Source of the DNA: an uncultured Verrucomicrobia subdivision 3 bacterium
Lineage (GTDB): Bacteria > Verrucomicrobiota > Verrucomicrobiia > Limisphaerales > UBA11358
Length of the DNA stretch: 64,000 nucleotides
Reading direction: 5' to 3'
Assembly (NCBI GenBank): GCA_903850425.1
Contig: CAINLR010000001.1
Coordinates: forward strand, 124,001-188,000
The notes under the pieces: generated by a model
Told to the model about the DNA's origin: nothing
Seen by the model: the letters and a program-made list of their open reading frames with translations, nothing else
The model's database searches: none
Made by a program: the position numbers and the translations under genes
In this document: positions 17,226 to 26,305 of the stretch, one piece after another
How the letters are laid out: every line of letters begins with the position of its first letter
How positions within the stretch are numbered: position 1 is the first letter of the stretch

Positions 17226-18613
17226 CCTCCACGCCTAAAAGCCTGCGGTTGCACATCGCGTTTTTCGGCCGGCGCAACGTCGGCAAGTCGTCGTTGCTCA
17301 ACGCGCTGACCCGCCAGCAGGTTTCCATCGTTTCGCCGGTCGCGGGCACGACCACGGATCCGGTGGAAAAGCCGATGGAGTTGCTGCCGCTCGGTCCGGT
17401 GCTGTTCATTGACACGGCGGGCATTGACGACACCGGGGAACTCGGCGCGCTGCGCGTGCAGAAAACCCGGCAGGTGTTGGAGCGCACGGAGCTGGCTGTG
17501 CTCGTCGCCGAAGCTGGCGCATGGGGGAATTTTGAAGCGGAAATCCTAGGTGAGTTAACGGTCCGCAAAACGCCGACGATCGTGGTGTTCAACAAAATCG
17601 ATGCCGCTGAACCTGACGCCACCTTGCTGGGCAGATTTGCCGAGCAGAAATTGCTTGTCGTCAAAACTTCAGCGGCGCGCGGCACGGGAATTTCGGAATT
17701 ACGTCAGGCGCTGCTCAATGCCGCGCCGCCGGATTTCATCGACAGCCCGGCGATCCTCGGTGATCTCGTTGGGCCGGGCGAAATGGCCGTGCTCGTGGTG
17801 CCGATTGATAAGGAAGCGCCGAAGGGCCGCTTGATTTTGCCGCAGGTGCAATCCATCCGCGACTTGCTCGACAGCGACGCCTATTGCCTCGTCGTGAAGG
17901 AACGCGAGTTACGCCGCGCGCTGGATCGGCTGAAGTCGCCACCGAAATTAGTCGTCACCGATTCGCAGGCGTTTCTGAAAGTTGCCGCCGACACGCCGCG
18001 CGACGTGCCGCTGACGAGCTTTTCGATTCTCATGTCGCGCTTCAAAGGCGATTTGCTGGCGCAAGTGCAGGGAGCGCTCGCCATTGACAAGTTGCGGGGC
18101 GGCGACCGCGTGCTGATTGCCGAGGCGTGCTCGCATCATCCGATTGGCGAGGACATCGGGCGGGTGAAAATTCCGCGCTGGTTGACGCAATACACCGGCG
18201 CAAAAATTCATTTCGAACACATGCAAGGCCACGATTTTCCGAATGACCTGGCTGATTACAAACTGGTGATCCACTGCGGCGCGTGCATGTGGAATCGGCG
18301 CGAAATGCTGGGCCGCATCCTGCGCTGTCAGCAGGCGGGCGTGCCGATCACGAACTATGGACTGACAATCGCCTACAGCCTGGGAATTTTTGAGCGCGCA
18401 TTGCAGCCATTCCCGGCGGCGCTGGAATTTTTTCAGAATGCGAAAAGTCGAGTAGTGCCGGCAACCACGCGACCGTGTCTTGAAGTGCGGCAGACCGCTG
18501 CCGCTTTGGCAACCGCCAACGCTTCGAGCGATCCACAAAAGCGCCAGAGGGCTGGCGCCGCCCAAAACCTGGCGGAGGTTTCAACGCCCCATAACACAGT
18601 GCAAGCATCGTGA
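17222..18613 (+). CDS. hydF: [FeFe] hydrogenase maturation GTPase HydF
   Basis: 463 residues. The N-terminal GTPase domain has the P-loop GRRNVGKSS (residues 16-24), the G3 motif DTAGIDD and the G4 motif FNKID. The dimerisation domain follows, then the cluster domain with CSHHP and HCGACMWNRRE, the Cys ligands of the HydF [4Fe-4S] cluster. HydF is the scaffold on which HydE and HydG products are assembled before transfer to HydA. The last ~55 residues are low-complexity and encoded by palindromic repeats, so the protein is longer than the usual ~400 residues. The stop overlaps the GTG of hydE. Confidence 0.95.
   Translation: MTSTPKSLRLHIAFFGRRNVGKSSLLNALTRQQVSIVSPVAGTTTDPVEKPMELLPLGPVLFIDTAGIDDTGELGALRVQKTRQVLERTELAVLVAEAGAWGNFEAEILGELTVRKTPTIVVFNKIDAAEPDATLLGRFAEQKLLVVKTSAARGTGISELRQALLNAAPPDFIDSPAILGDLVGPGEMAVLVVPIDKEAPKGRLILPQVQSIRDLLDSDAYCLVVKERELRRALDRLKSPPKLVVTDSQAFLKVAADTPRDVPLTSFSILMSRFKGDLLAQVQGALAIDKLRGGDRVLIAEACSHHPIGEDIGRVKIPRWLTQYTGAKIHFEHMQGHDFPNDLADYKLVIHCGACMWNRREMLGRILRCQQAGVPITNYGLTIAYSLGIFERALQPFPAALEFFQNAKSRVVPATTRPCLEVRQTAAALATANASSDPQKRQRAGAAQNLAEVSTPHNTVQAS
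18487..18558. repeat. Palindromic repeats inside the 3' end of hydF
   Basis: Hairpins GCGGCAGACCGCTGCCGC (18487-18504) and GCGCCAGAGGGCTGGCGC (18541-18558) lie in the part that encodes the non-conserved HydF tail. Confidence 0.65.
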
Positions 18614-19782
18614 ACGCGACTTTGGGAAAAAGTGAAATTCTCGGCTGGCTGCGGGAAGAAGATCCGAAGCGGCTGAAGGAATTGTGGCGGAGCGCGGACG
18701 AGACGCGCCGGTGCCATGTCGGCGACGCGGTGTATTTTCGCGGATTGGTGGAGATTTCAAATTTTTGCGCCCGGCAATGCGCTTATTGCGGTCTGCGCGT
18801 CGGGAATACGAAGCTCGCGCGCTACCGGATGGACGCAGCCGAAATTTGCGAAGCGGCGCAACAGGCCGTGAAATTTGGCTACGGCACGGTGGTGTTGCAA
18901 GGCGGCGAGGATTACGGCATCACGGCGACAGGGATGGCGGAGGTTGTCCGGCGAATCAAAAAGGAAACGCCGCTGGCGGTGACGCTAAGTTTGGGTGAGC
19001 GACCCGACAAGGACTTGGCCGCGTGGCGCAAAGCTGGTGCCGACCGTTATCTGCTGCGATTTGAAACCTCAGACTCCAAATTATTCGAGGAGATTCATCC
19101 GCCGTTGGGCGAACAAGCGTGCGACCGACTCGCCCTGTTGCGGCGGTTGCGCAAGTTCGGCTTTGAGGTTGGCAGCGGTATCATGGTCGGGATTCCGGGC
19201 CAGACCTACGCCAGCGTGGCGAATGACATCGCACTGTTTCGCGAACTTGATCTGGACATGATCGGTATCGGTCCTTTCATTCCGCATCCGGCCACGCCGC
19301 TGGGAAATGGTTTCAAATTTTTCCCATCGGTGAGAAGTGAGCAGGTGCCGAACACGGAGTTGATGGTCTATAAAGCTGTGGCCTTGACGCGGCTGATGCG
19401 GCCGGATGCAAACATTCCAGCGACGTCAGCGCTGGCGACGATCAACAAAAAGAACGGACGCGAATTGGGCCTGCAACGGGGTGCCAATGTGTTCATGCCG
19501 AATCTGACGCCGCTGAAATATCGCCGGCTTTACGAGATTTATCCGGGCAAGGCGTGCATCGCCGAAACCGGCGAGGCGTGCAACGGCGGTTTAAGTCTCC
19601 GCATCAAAAACATTGGCCGGCGGATCGGACGCGGGCAAGGCGGCAGAAATAGAACGACGGGCAATGGCTTAACTTGGAGTGCGCGGACAAGTCCGCGCTT
19701 TGATACTGGGCGACAGGTCGCCCAGTTGGAAAGCGGCGACGTGTCGCCGCACGCCAAAGTTGCGGAGGCACCTTATGCCTGA
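18610..19782 (+). CDS. hydE: [FeFe] hydrogenase maturase HydE, radical SAM enzyme
   Basis: 390 residues from GTG 18610. The radical-SAM motif CARQCAYC (Cys 53, 57, 60) is followed by VGNTKLARYR, LQGGEDYG, the LRFETSD segment and EVGSGIMVGIPGQTY, all typical of HydE. Further on, GPFIPHPATPLG and NVFMPNLTPLKYR match the family's barrel strands. HydE works on the HydG-derived synthon while the dimeric iron site is built. The family usually ends near residue 345; the last ~45 residues here come from a palindromic array. The gene overlaps both neighbours. Confidence 0.95.
   Translation: MNATLGKSEILGWLREEDPKRLKELWRSADETRRCHVGDAVYFRGLVEISNFCARQCAYCGLRVGNTKLARYRMDAAEICEAAQQAVKFGYGTVVLQGGEDYGITATGMAEVVRRIKKETPLAVTLSLGERPDKDLAAWRKAGADRYLLRFETSDSKLFEEIHPPLGEQACDRLALLRRLRKFGFEVGSGIMVGIPGQTYASVANDIALFRELDLDMIGIGPFIPHPATPLGNGFKFFPSVRSEQVPNTELMVYKAVALTRLMRPDANIPATSALATINKKNGRELGLQRGANVFMPNLTPLKYRRLYEIYPGKACIAETGEACNGGLSLRIKNIGRRIGRGQGGRNRTTGNGLTWSARTSPRFDTGRQVAQLESGDVSPHAKVAEAPYA
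19681..19750. repeat. Triple hairpin array inside the 3' end of hydE
   Basis: Three perfect short hairpins in a row: GCGCGGACAAGTCCGCGC, CTGGGCGACAGGTCGCCCAG and GCGGCGACGTGTCGCCGC. They encode the non-conserved C-terminal tail of HydE. Confidence 0.75.
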
Positions 19783-20038
19783 ACTTCCCGCCGCCAGCAT
19801 CACCATCTGCATGGGTAGTTCCTGCTTCTCGCGCGGGAACAGCCGGAACCTCGAAGTGCTCCAGGATTTTTTGAAAACGCAAAGCGTGCCGTCGTCGGTC
19901 GCGCTGAGCGGCCATCTTTGCGAGGGTCATTGCAATGCGGGTCCGAATGTCACGATCAACGGCAAGATGTATCACGAGGTGGATCCAATCGTCATCGTCG
20001 GACTGCTGAATCATTTTGTGCCGAAGACCCAGGCATGA
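19775..20038 (+). CDS. Small thioredoxin-like [2Fe-2S] ferredoxin
   Basis: 87 residues from ATG 19775, overlapping the hydE stop. The protein contains CMGSSCFSRG and HLCEGHCNAGP, the four-Cys spacing of NuoE/HydB-type [2Fe-2S] domains, followed by VTINGKMYHEVDP. No other domain is present. It overlaps the start of the HydS-like gene (ATGA) and probably passes electrons to or from that protein; small [2Fe-2S] proteins accompany related hydrogenase-like sensors elsewhere. The partner is inferred from position only. Confidence 0.88.
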   Translation: MPELPAASITICMGSSCFSRGNSRNLEVLQDFLKTQSVPSSVALSGHLCEGHCNAGPNVTINGKMYHEVDPIVIVGLLNHFVPKTQA

Positions 20039-21792
20039 ACTATCTGAATCCCATTTTCACCGAGAAGCGCGAGTGTCAGGACTGCTATAAGTGCGTCCGC
20101 AACTGCCCGGTGAAGGCGATCAAGGTCGAGGGCGGCTACGCGTCGGTTGTGCCGGAATTGTGTATTTTTTGCGGTCGCTGCGTCGAGGTTTGCCCGAACG
20201 GCGCGAAGAAAGTTCGCGATGATCTAACCTATGCGGGGCAGTTGCTGACGTTGAAGAAAGCAGTATTCGTTTCGCTTGCGCCTTCATATGTGACCGAGTT
20301 TCCCGGACTCGAGCCGGCCCGGCTGATCGGCGCTTTGAAAAAACTGGGTTTTGCTGGCGTGTCCGAAACCGCGCTGGGAGCGCAGCAGGTTTCGGCGCAG
20401 GCGGCGGCCTTGTTGCGCCAAAACCCCACGCGCGTGCTGGCGTCGTCCGCTTGTCCGACGGTGGTGGCGTATCTGCAAAGACACCGCGCCGGCGGCGGGG
20501 AAATGATATCCGGCTTGCTGTCGCCGCTGCTGACGCACTGCAAAATGCTGCGCCAACATTTCGGCGCGGACATTGGCATCGTGTTTATCGGGCCGTGCAT
20601 CGCCAAGAAATTGGAGGCTGCCCAGCACCCGGAATTATTGGATGTGGTGCTCACGTTCGAAGATTTACGGCGCTGGCTGGCGCAGGAACAAATTACGCCA
20701 GAGATAATGGTTGAAGCACCGGAAGATCATTTCGTCCCTGAGCGTTCGGCGGAAGGCGCGTGGTATCCGGTGGACGGCGGCATGATCGCCGGCATGAAAT
20801 CCACCTGCGCCGTGAACGACTGCTCGCTCATGGCATTTTCGGGCCTCAGCGCAATCAAGAAGGCGCTCGACGGTATTGAAGCCATGAAGCCGGACAATGG
20901 CCTGTTTCTCGAACTGCTCGCGTGCGAAGGCGGCTGCGTGAACGGTCCGAAAGTGCTGCGACGCGACGCGACGGTGTTGAAGCGTCATCGCGTGCTGCGG
21001 TCGGTCACGCCGTCGGGTGTGGCGTTTCCGCGGGCGCCGCTGGTGGCAACGCCGACGGATTTCACCGTCGCGCCGGTGGTCACGGCGCGGTATCCTGATT
21101 TGCAAATCCGCGAGGCGCTGCGCAACGTGGGGAAATTTTCGGCGGAGGATGAATTGAATTGCGGCGGCTGCGGCTACGATTCCTGCCGCGAATTTGGCAT
21201 CGCCTTGCTCGGCCAGAAGGCAGAACGCGCGATGTGCGTAACCTACATGCGCCAGCTCGCGTTCAAAAAGGCCAACGCGCTCATCCAGAAGATGCCGTCG
21301 GCGGTGGTGATTGTGAACGAGGCGCTGCGCGTCCTCGAATTCAACGCCGCCTTCGTGAGTTTGTTTGCGCCGGAGAAAATGGCCGGCGTCAACCGTGCGG
21401 TTTCGATTGAAGGCATTGCGCTGGCCGAAGTGATGCCGTTCGCCACGCTGTTTCATAACGTGCTCAAGACCGGCCAGGATATTTTGGATCGCGACCTGCG
21501 GTTTCAGAACCGGATTTTGCACGCCACGATTTTCAGCATCGAGAAGCATTGCCTCGTCGGCGGCATTCTTCAGGACATCACCGAGCCGGCGGTGCAGAAG
21601 GAACAGGTCATCCGCCGGGCGCGCGAAGTCATCCAGAAGCAACTGGCCACGACGCAGCAGATCGCCTATCTGCTCGGCGAAAACGCGGCGGAGTCCGAGA
21701 TCACGCTGAACTCGATCATCGAGTCGTTTTCGCCGCCGAAGCTGGAGGAGCCCAAGGAAAATAATGACTGGCGAAAACTTTATCGAAGTTGA
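20035..21792 (+). CDS. hydS: HydS-like sensory [FeFe] hydrogenase homologue with PAS domain
   Basis: 585 residues. Two ferredoxin clusters (CQDCYKCVRNCP, CIFCGRCVEVCP) precede an H-cluster-type domain with altered signatures: SSACPTVV (the proton-relay Cys of TSCCP is Ala), GPCIAKKLEA, and ACEGGCVNGP. A Cys-rich segment follows (CGGCGYDSC, as in DUF/Fe-S domains of the family), then a PAS-like domain from about residue 415 (AVVIVNEALRVLEFNAAF) and a C-terminal helix. Group C/D hydrogenase-like proteins of this plan are proposed H2 sensors that act slowly and regulate other hydrogenases. The following phosphatase gene overlaps by 29 bases, suggesting a direct signalling pair. Confidence 0.9.
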   Translation: MNYLNPIFTEKRECQDCYKCVRNCPVKAIKVEGGYASVVPELCIFCGRCVEVCPNGAKKVRDDLTYAGQLLTLKKAVFVSLAPSYVTEFPGLEPARLIGALKKLGFAGVSETALGAQQVSAQAAALLRQNPTRVLASSACPTVVAYLQRHRAGGGEMISGLLSPLLTHCKMLRQHFGADIGIVFIGPCIAKKLEAAQHPELLDVVLTFEDLRRWLAQEQITPEIMVEAPEDHFVPERSAEGAWYPVDGGMIAGMKSTCAVNDCSLMAFSGLSAIKKALDGIEAMKPDNGLFLELLACEGGCVNGPKVLRRDATVLKRHRVLRSVTPSGVAFPRAPLVATPTDFTVAPVVTARYPDLQIREALRNVGKFSAEDELNCGGCGYDSCREFGIALLGQKAERAMCVTYMRQLAFKKANALIQKMPSAVVIVNEALRVLEFNAAFVSLFAPEKMAGVNRAVSIEGIALAEVMPFATLFHNVLKTGQDILDRDLRFQNRILHATIFSIEKHCLVGGILQDITEPAVQKEQVIRRAREVIQKQLATTQQIAYLLGENAAESEITLNSIIESFSPPKLEEPKENNDWRKLYRS

Positions 21793-22942
21793 TTCCGGCC
21801 AGCAGGCCAAGCACGGCCAAGTCGCGACCGGCGACGTTTTTCTTTCGCGCAAAATCAAGGAGGAAGGTCGCCTCATCACCGTGCTGTCGGACGGCCTTGG
21901 CAGTGGCGTCAAGGCCGCCGTGCTGGCCAACCTCACCGCCACGATGGCGCTGCGCTACACCACGGCGTTCGTGGATGTGCGGCAAAGCGCCAAGACCATC
22001 ATGGACACGCTGCCCGTCTGCGAGAAACGTAAAATCAGCTACTCGACGTTCACGATTGTTGACTTGGATGCGGATGGGAAAACGCGGGTGATCGAACACG
22101 GCAATCCGCCGCTGATGCTGTGGCGCGGAGCGACGACGGTGCCGATCGAGCGCACCAGTCTTACGCTGGAGACTTGGAAGGACCGCGTGATTCACTACAG
22201 CGAGTTCGACACGCAACCCGGCGACCGCATCGTGTTTTTTTCCGACGGCGTGAGCCAGTCCGGCTTGGGTCGCGTCGGCTTTCCGCTGGGGTGGGGCCAG
22301 GATCGCGTCACCGAATTTTTGCGTCGGCAAATTATGGCGGAACGCGAAATCTCGTCGCGGGAATTGTCGCGCCAACTGGTCGCCGAGGCACTGGTCAACG
22401 ACGGCCGCCACGCGAAGGACGACATCACCTGCGGCGCGATTTATTACCGCTGCCCGCGCCGGTTGGTGGTCATCACGGGCCCGCCGTTCAGTAAGGAGCG
22501 TGACCGCGAACTGGCGGAACTGGTTCTGACCTTTGAGGGCCGCAAAGCCATTTGTGGCGGCACCACCGCCAGCATCGTTTCCCGCTTACTGAACCGGCCG
22601 GTGACGATGTCGCTGGCAAATCTGGATCCTGAAATTCCGCCGGGCGCGGTGATGGCGGGAGTTGATCTCGTTACGGAAGGCACCATCACGCTGGCCAAAG
22701 TGGCCGACATGTTGGAGCGCGGAAACACCTTCGAGCACGGACGCAAAAATCCCGCCGTCGATCTCCTGACGCTGATGCTGCAAAACGACATCGTGGAATT
22801 CATGGTCGGCACGCGGATCAACGAGGCGCATCAAGATCCAAGCATCCCGGTGGAAATGGATTTGCGCCGGAACATCGTCCGGAAAATTGTTGCGCTGCTG
22901 GAGACCCGTTATTTGAAGGAAACCCATGTGCGGTTCATTTAA
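21764..22942 (+). CDS. SpoIIE/PP2C-type serine phosphatase, likely output of the HydS-like sensor
   Basis: 392 residues. The phosphatase domain carries the metal-binding motifs LITVLSDGLGSGVKA and DRIVFFSDGVSQSG, and KDDITCGAIYYR near residue 225. The C-terminal part (from LVVITGPPFSKERD) is a SpoIIE-associated domain of unknown function with GGTTASIVSRLL. Such phosphatases beside HydS genes are expected to change the phosphorylation of a downstream regulator when H2 is sensed. The target is not visible in this window. The gene start overlaps the preceding frame, indicating tight coupling. Confidence 0.9.
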   Translation: MTGENFIEVDSGQQAKHGQVATGDVFLSRKIKEEGRLITVLSDGLGSGVKAAVLANLTATMALRYTTAFVDVRQSAKTIMDTLPVCEKRKISYSTFTIVDLDADGKTRVIEHGNPPLMLWRGATTVPIERTSLTLETWKDRVIHYSEFDTQPGDRIVFFSDGVSQSGLGRVGFPLGWGQDRVTEFLRRQIMAEREISSRELSRQLVAEALVNDGRHAKDDITCGAIYYRCPRRLVVITGPPFSKERDRELAELVLTFEGRKAICGGTTASIVSRLLNRPVTMSLANLDPEIPPGAVMAGVDLVTEGTITLAKVADMLERGNTFEHGRKNPAVDLLTLMLQNDIVEFMVGTRINEAHQDPSIPVEMDLRRNIVRKIVALLETRYLKETHVRFI

Positions 22943-23101
22943 GCGGATTAGTCCAGCGGAATTTGCGGGAGCCCTGGAGCGGGCTTCGGTGGATTTTCCG
23001 GGCACCATTCCGTTCGCAGTGGGGAAGTGCAGCATTGACCCGGCGGACCACCGTAATTCGCGCTCGACAAAACCAAGCAGAGCCAATAGCGTCGCCTCAC
23101 C

Positions 23102-23314
23102 ATGAAAAAGTCAATCCTCCTCTCGTCCATGGCCGCCTGCTTCGTGTTTTTGCTAACCGGCTGCATTGGCTTGCAACTCGGCGGCGGCAGCAAGAGCGAA
23201 ACGCAAAACCCATCGGTCGGCCAGCAGTTGACCGATTTGAAAGTCGCCAAAGACCGCGGCGCAATCACGGACGCCGAATATCAGGCGCAAAAGGCCAAGC
23301 TCCTCAACAAATAG
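23102..23314 (+). CDS. Small lipoprotein with SHOCT-like C-terminus
   Basis: 70 residues. A lipoprotein signal ends with the lipobox LLTGC (Cys about residue 20). After a Gly/Ser linker, the C-terminal QLTDLKVAKDRGAITDAEYQ segment fits the short SHOCT oligomerisation motif. It follows the phosphatase gene by 159 bases on the same strand and may be the last gene of the operon or an independent unit. Function unknown. Confidence 0.75.
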   Translation: MKKSILLSSMAACFVFLLTGCIGLQLGGGSKSETQNPSVGQQLTDLKVAKDRGAITDAEYQAQKAKLLNK

Positions 23315-23633
23315 GCCCGGCGAGGTTCCCGAAACTGCGACAACATGATGCGAGGGCCATTCAAACTTTGGCTCAGTTTGAGTGCGGCGAGGAAAGCGGT
23401 TGGCGGGCCGCCGCGCTTCAGGAAGCTGCGCTCGGTGACGGGGACACCCCACCAAGAACCATGTCAAGATGCGCCGCCACCCACTTAAACTCTTGGAAAC
23501 GGGATTGACGATGCGACGAACAACCAACGGACTGCAATGACTGGAGCGTGGTGAGCGGCTAGCCTTGGTTGAGGGGTGACGCGCGGAGCGACCTTCCGAT
23601 TCGTTGGTGGTCAGACTACGCGTGTAGCCCCTT
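23315..23633. other. 319 bases without a supported gene
   Basis: No frame here resembles a protein and no RNA gene was recognised. It separates the convergent lipoprotein gene and TPR gene; no strong terminator hairpin with a T-run was seen. Confidence 0.4.
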
Positions 23634-25034
23634 TCACTGCCCCGCATAAAACGCATCCACCTTGGCGGCGACGTCGCGGTAGCCGGCATCGGTCTCCCAG
23701 ATCTGCACGAATTGTTCGTTGGCCTCGGCTTTCTTGCCCATGCCTTCAAACACGCAGCCGATTTGGTAGATGAGATCCTTCTTCTCATCATCGAACGCGA
23801 CTTTTTCTTTGATGGCGTTTTGCAGCGTGCGCACGGCGGAATCGAACATCTTGCGCCGGGCAAAACATTGCGCCAGGCCGCTCATGGCCGCGATGCGCTT
23901 GTGCGGATTGCCCTGGGCCTTCTGATACTCGATGATGGCCTCGTTGATTTTGCCGGCGGCGAGATAGAGGTTGGCCATCTCGAACCGGATGGCGAGATCG
24001 GTGGGATATTTTTCCACGCGCTTTTGGCACTCCGCCATCTGGAAGGCGAGTTTCTCGGCGGTCAGTTTGGCGAGTTGCTCCGCGTGGTCGGGCGCGGTGG
24101 CATCCAATTGCGTGAGCTGGAAGTCAAAACGCCGCACCTGCGTGTTCACGATGGCGAGATCGAGCGTGGAGTCGCCGCCGAGGTCGGAATTCTTGATGCG
24201 CTGGTAGAGTTCAAGCGCCTGATCGAATTTGTTCTTCTGCGTGTAAAGTTCCGCAAGCGAGCGCAGGAGCTTGAGGTTGTCCGGCTCGTTCTGCAACCGC
24301 TCCTCGTATTCGCCGATGAGCCGCTCGGCCACGTCCTCGGATTTCTGCACGCGCTTTTCCTGTTCGAGCGAAACGGCCTCGGTCTTGTTCTTCAAAATGT
24401 CGCGGTAGGAACCGGTGCCGTCCTCCAGCGCACCGTAGCCGCCCTCGTCCATGGTGCGGTGCGCGGAAAGATTTTTCTGCGCCTGCTGCAAATCGCCGTC
24501 GTAGCCGCTGGTGCGAATGATTTCTTCCAGGGCTTTCTCCGCCACGGCGGCGTTGCCTTTGGTCTCGGCCACCGCGTTGGCAAACTCGATGACCAGCGCC
24601 TTGTCTTTCGGTGAGTGTTTGACCATCGTCTCCAGCGACAACACCTGCGTCTTGGGGAATTCCAAGGCCCGTGCGGCATCCACGATGATGCGATGGGCAA
24701 ACGAATTATTCGGATCGCCGTTCAACACTTGTTCGGCAACGGCCATGGCCTCGGCGGGGTTTTTGTTCAACGCCATTTTCGCCTTGGCGATCTGCGGCGA
24801 GGAACCCGCGCCGCTCATCATCTTTTTGAAAAAGCCCGTGCTTGCGCCGGCGGACTTTTTGGCCTGCGCCACGCGCAACGCGCGGCGACACTCAAAAAAG
24901 CCCGGCTCTTTCTCCAGCACCTGGCAGAAGAGCGCCAAGGCGTAGTCATAGTTTTCGCGCTGCGCCGACTCGACCGCCTTGGTGTAGAGCCGACGGGCGT
25001 CCACGGAGATTTCGTTGATGAGTTTTTCAGCCAT
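23634..25034 (-). CDS. TPR-repeat protein
   Basis: 466 residues from ATG 25034, chosen because MAEKLINEISVDARRLY starts a clean helix pair; upstream residues are not conserved-looking. The sequence is mostly predicted TPR helices, for example ESAQRENYDYALALFCQVLEK and LAELYTQKNKFDQALELYQRI, with a disordered Gly/Lys linker near residue 75. No signal peptide or catalytic motif is visible, so it is probably a cytoplasmic scaffold. Partners unknown. It is transcribed away from chorismate synthase but on the same strand. Confidence 0.8.
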   Translation of the reverse strand: MAEKLINEISVDARRLYTKAVESAQRENYDYALALFCQVLEKEPGFFECRRALRVAQAKKSAGASTGFFKKMMSGAGSSPQIAKAKMALNKNPAEAMAVAEQVLNGDPNNSFAHRIIVDAARALEFPKTQVLSLETMVKHSPKDKALVIEFANAVAETKGNAAVAEKALEEIIRTSGYDGDLQQAQKNLSAHRTMDEGGYGALEDGTGSYRDILKNKTEAVSLEQEKRVQKSEDVAERLIGEYEERLQNEPDNLKLLRSLAELYTQKNKFDQALELYQRIKNSDLGGDSTLDLAIVNTQVRRFDFQLTQLDATAPDHAEQLAKLTAEKLAFQMAECQKRVEKYPTDLAIRFEMANLYLAAGKINEAIIEYQKAQGNPHKRIAAMSGLAQCFARRKMFDSAVRTLQNAIKEKVAFDDEKKDLIYQIGCVFEGMGKKAEANEQFVQIWETDAGYRDVAAKVDAFYAGQ

Positions 25035-25089
25035 AATTTTTCGTTGTTTGAAACACAATTGCAACCGCACCGCAAAAAATCAATCTGGC

Positions 25090-25157
25090 TTTTGTAGCAG
25101 CCGACGTGAGTCGGCTGATTGTAAAAATGGAGCGGACTCACATCCGCTGCTACAAAA
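25090..25157. repeat. Inverted repeat between aroC and the TPR gene
   Basis: Outer arms TTTTGTAGCAGC and GCTGCTACAAAA enclose inner arms CCGACGTGAGTCGG and CGGACTCACATCCG. The structure could act as a terminator for aroC transcription on the minus strand. Confidence 0.65.
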
Positions 25158-25159
25158 TA

Positions 25160-26242
25160 CTAACCGCACTGCGCCCGTTGTCGCAGCGCATGATCCACCA
25201 GCACGAGCGCCGTCATTGCCTCGACCATCGGCACGGCGCGCGGCAACACGCACGGATCGTGCCGGCCGCGGCCTTTGAGCGTGGTGTTCTTGAGTTGCTC
25301 GTCAATGGTATCCTGCTCGTGCATGACGGTGGCAACGGGCTTGAAGGCGGCGCGAAAGAAAATCGTCTCGCCGTTCGAGATGCCGCCTTGAATGCCGCCG
25401 GAGTGGTTCGTGGTCGTATAGACTTTTCCGGCGCGGGCACGCATCAAATCATTGTGTTCGCGGCCCGTGAGCAAGATGCTGCTGAAGCCATCGCCGCTTT
25501 CAAAACCTTTGCACGCGGGCAGACTCAGCATCGCCTTGGCCAGATCCGCTTCGAGTTTGTCGAACACCGGTTCGCCCCAACCCGCTGGCACGCCGCGCGC
25601 GATGCCTTCGACGATGCCGCCCACGGTGTTGCCGTCGCGCCGCATTTTTTCGATGAGGCGAATCATTTTCTCCGCCATCTTCGGCTCAGGACAACGAACG
25701 ATGTTCGCTTCGACCTCGGAAAATTTCACCTTGTTCGGATTCACCTCGGCGATGAGCTTTTGCACCTGTTTGACGTAGGCGAGAATTTCCACGCCGAATC
25801 TTTCGCGCAAAATCTTTTTGGCAATCGCGCCGGCGGCGACACGGCCAATCGTCTCGCGTGCGCTCGCGCGTCCGCCGCCTTGCCACGCGCGAATTCCATA
25901 CTTTGCAAAGTATGTGTAGTCCGCGTGTGACGGACGAAACTTGTCCTTCATCTCGTTATAAGCGTCCGAGCGCTGGTCCTCATTTTTTACCCACATCGAA
26001 ATCGGCGTGCCCAGCGTCTGGCCGGTGGTGGAAATGCCGGAGAGGATTTGCACCGTGTCGGATTCCTTGCGCGGCGTGACAATTCGGGATTGGCCGGGCC
26101 GGCGACGGTCAAGATCGGGCTGGATGTCGTCCTCGGAAAGTTTCAGGCGCGGCGGGCAGCCATCCACGATGACGCCCACGCCGCCGCCGTGCGATTCGCC
26201 CCACGTCGTGATGCGGAACAATTGTCCAAAGCTGCTTGCCAT
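25160..26242 (-). CDS. aroC: Chorismate synthase
   Basis: 360 residues from ATG 26242 (an ATG five codons upstream is also possible). Diagnostic motifs are present: [17 protein letters not shown] near the N-terminus, [31 protein letters not shown], and the C-terminal [14 protein letters not shown] and [18 protein letters not shown]. The enzyme converts 5-enolpyruvylshikimate-3-phosphate to chorismate using reduced FMN. Length is normal for the family. It is unrelated in function to the adjacent BMC locus. Confidence 0.97.
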   Translation of the reverse strand: MASSFGQLFRITTWGESHGGGVGVIVDGCPPRLKLSEDDIQPDLDRRRPGQSRIVTPRKESDTVQILSGISTTGQTLGTPISMWVKNEDQRSDAYNEMKDKFRPSHADYTYFAKYGIRAWQGGGRASARETIGRVAAGAIAKKILRERFGVEILAYVKQVQKLIAEVNPNKVKFSEVEANIVRCPEPKMAEKMIRLIEKMRRDGNTVGGIVEGIARGVPAGWGEPVFDKLEADLAKAMLSLPACKGFESGDGFSSILLTGREHNDLMRARAGKVYTTTNHSGGIQGGISNGETIFFRAAFKPVATVMHEQDTIDEQLKNTTLKGRGRHDPCVLPRAVPMVEAMTALVLVDHALRQRAQCG

Positions 26243-26305
26243 ACCGCCAGTGTGCAAAAAAAAAACGAACCGGTCAAATCCGCGTATGCCGCAGCCAACG
26301 AATTC

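Noticed and set aside
20665..21942. 425-codon minus-strand frame antisense to hydS
   Set aside because: His/Arg-rich shadow of a GC-rich gene.
22926..23105. A 59-codon frame between the phosphatase and lipoprotein genes, overlapping both
   Set aside because: The overlaps look like translational coupling, but the protein has no recognisable fold or motif and the composition is not clearly coding.
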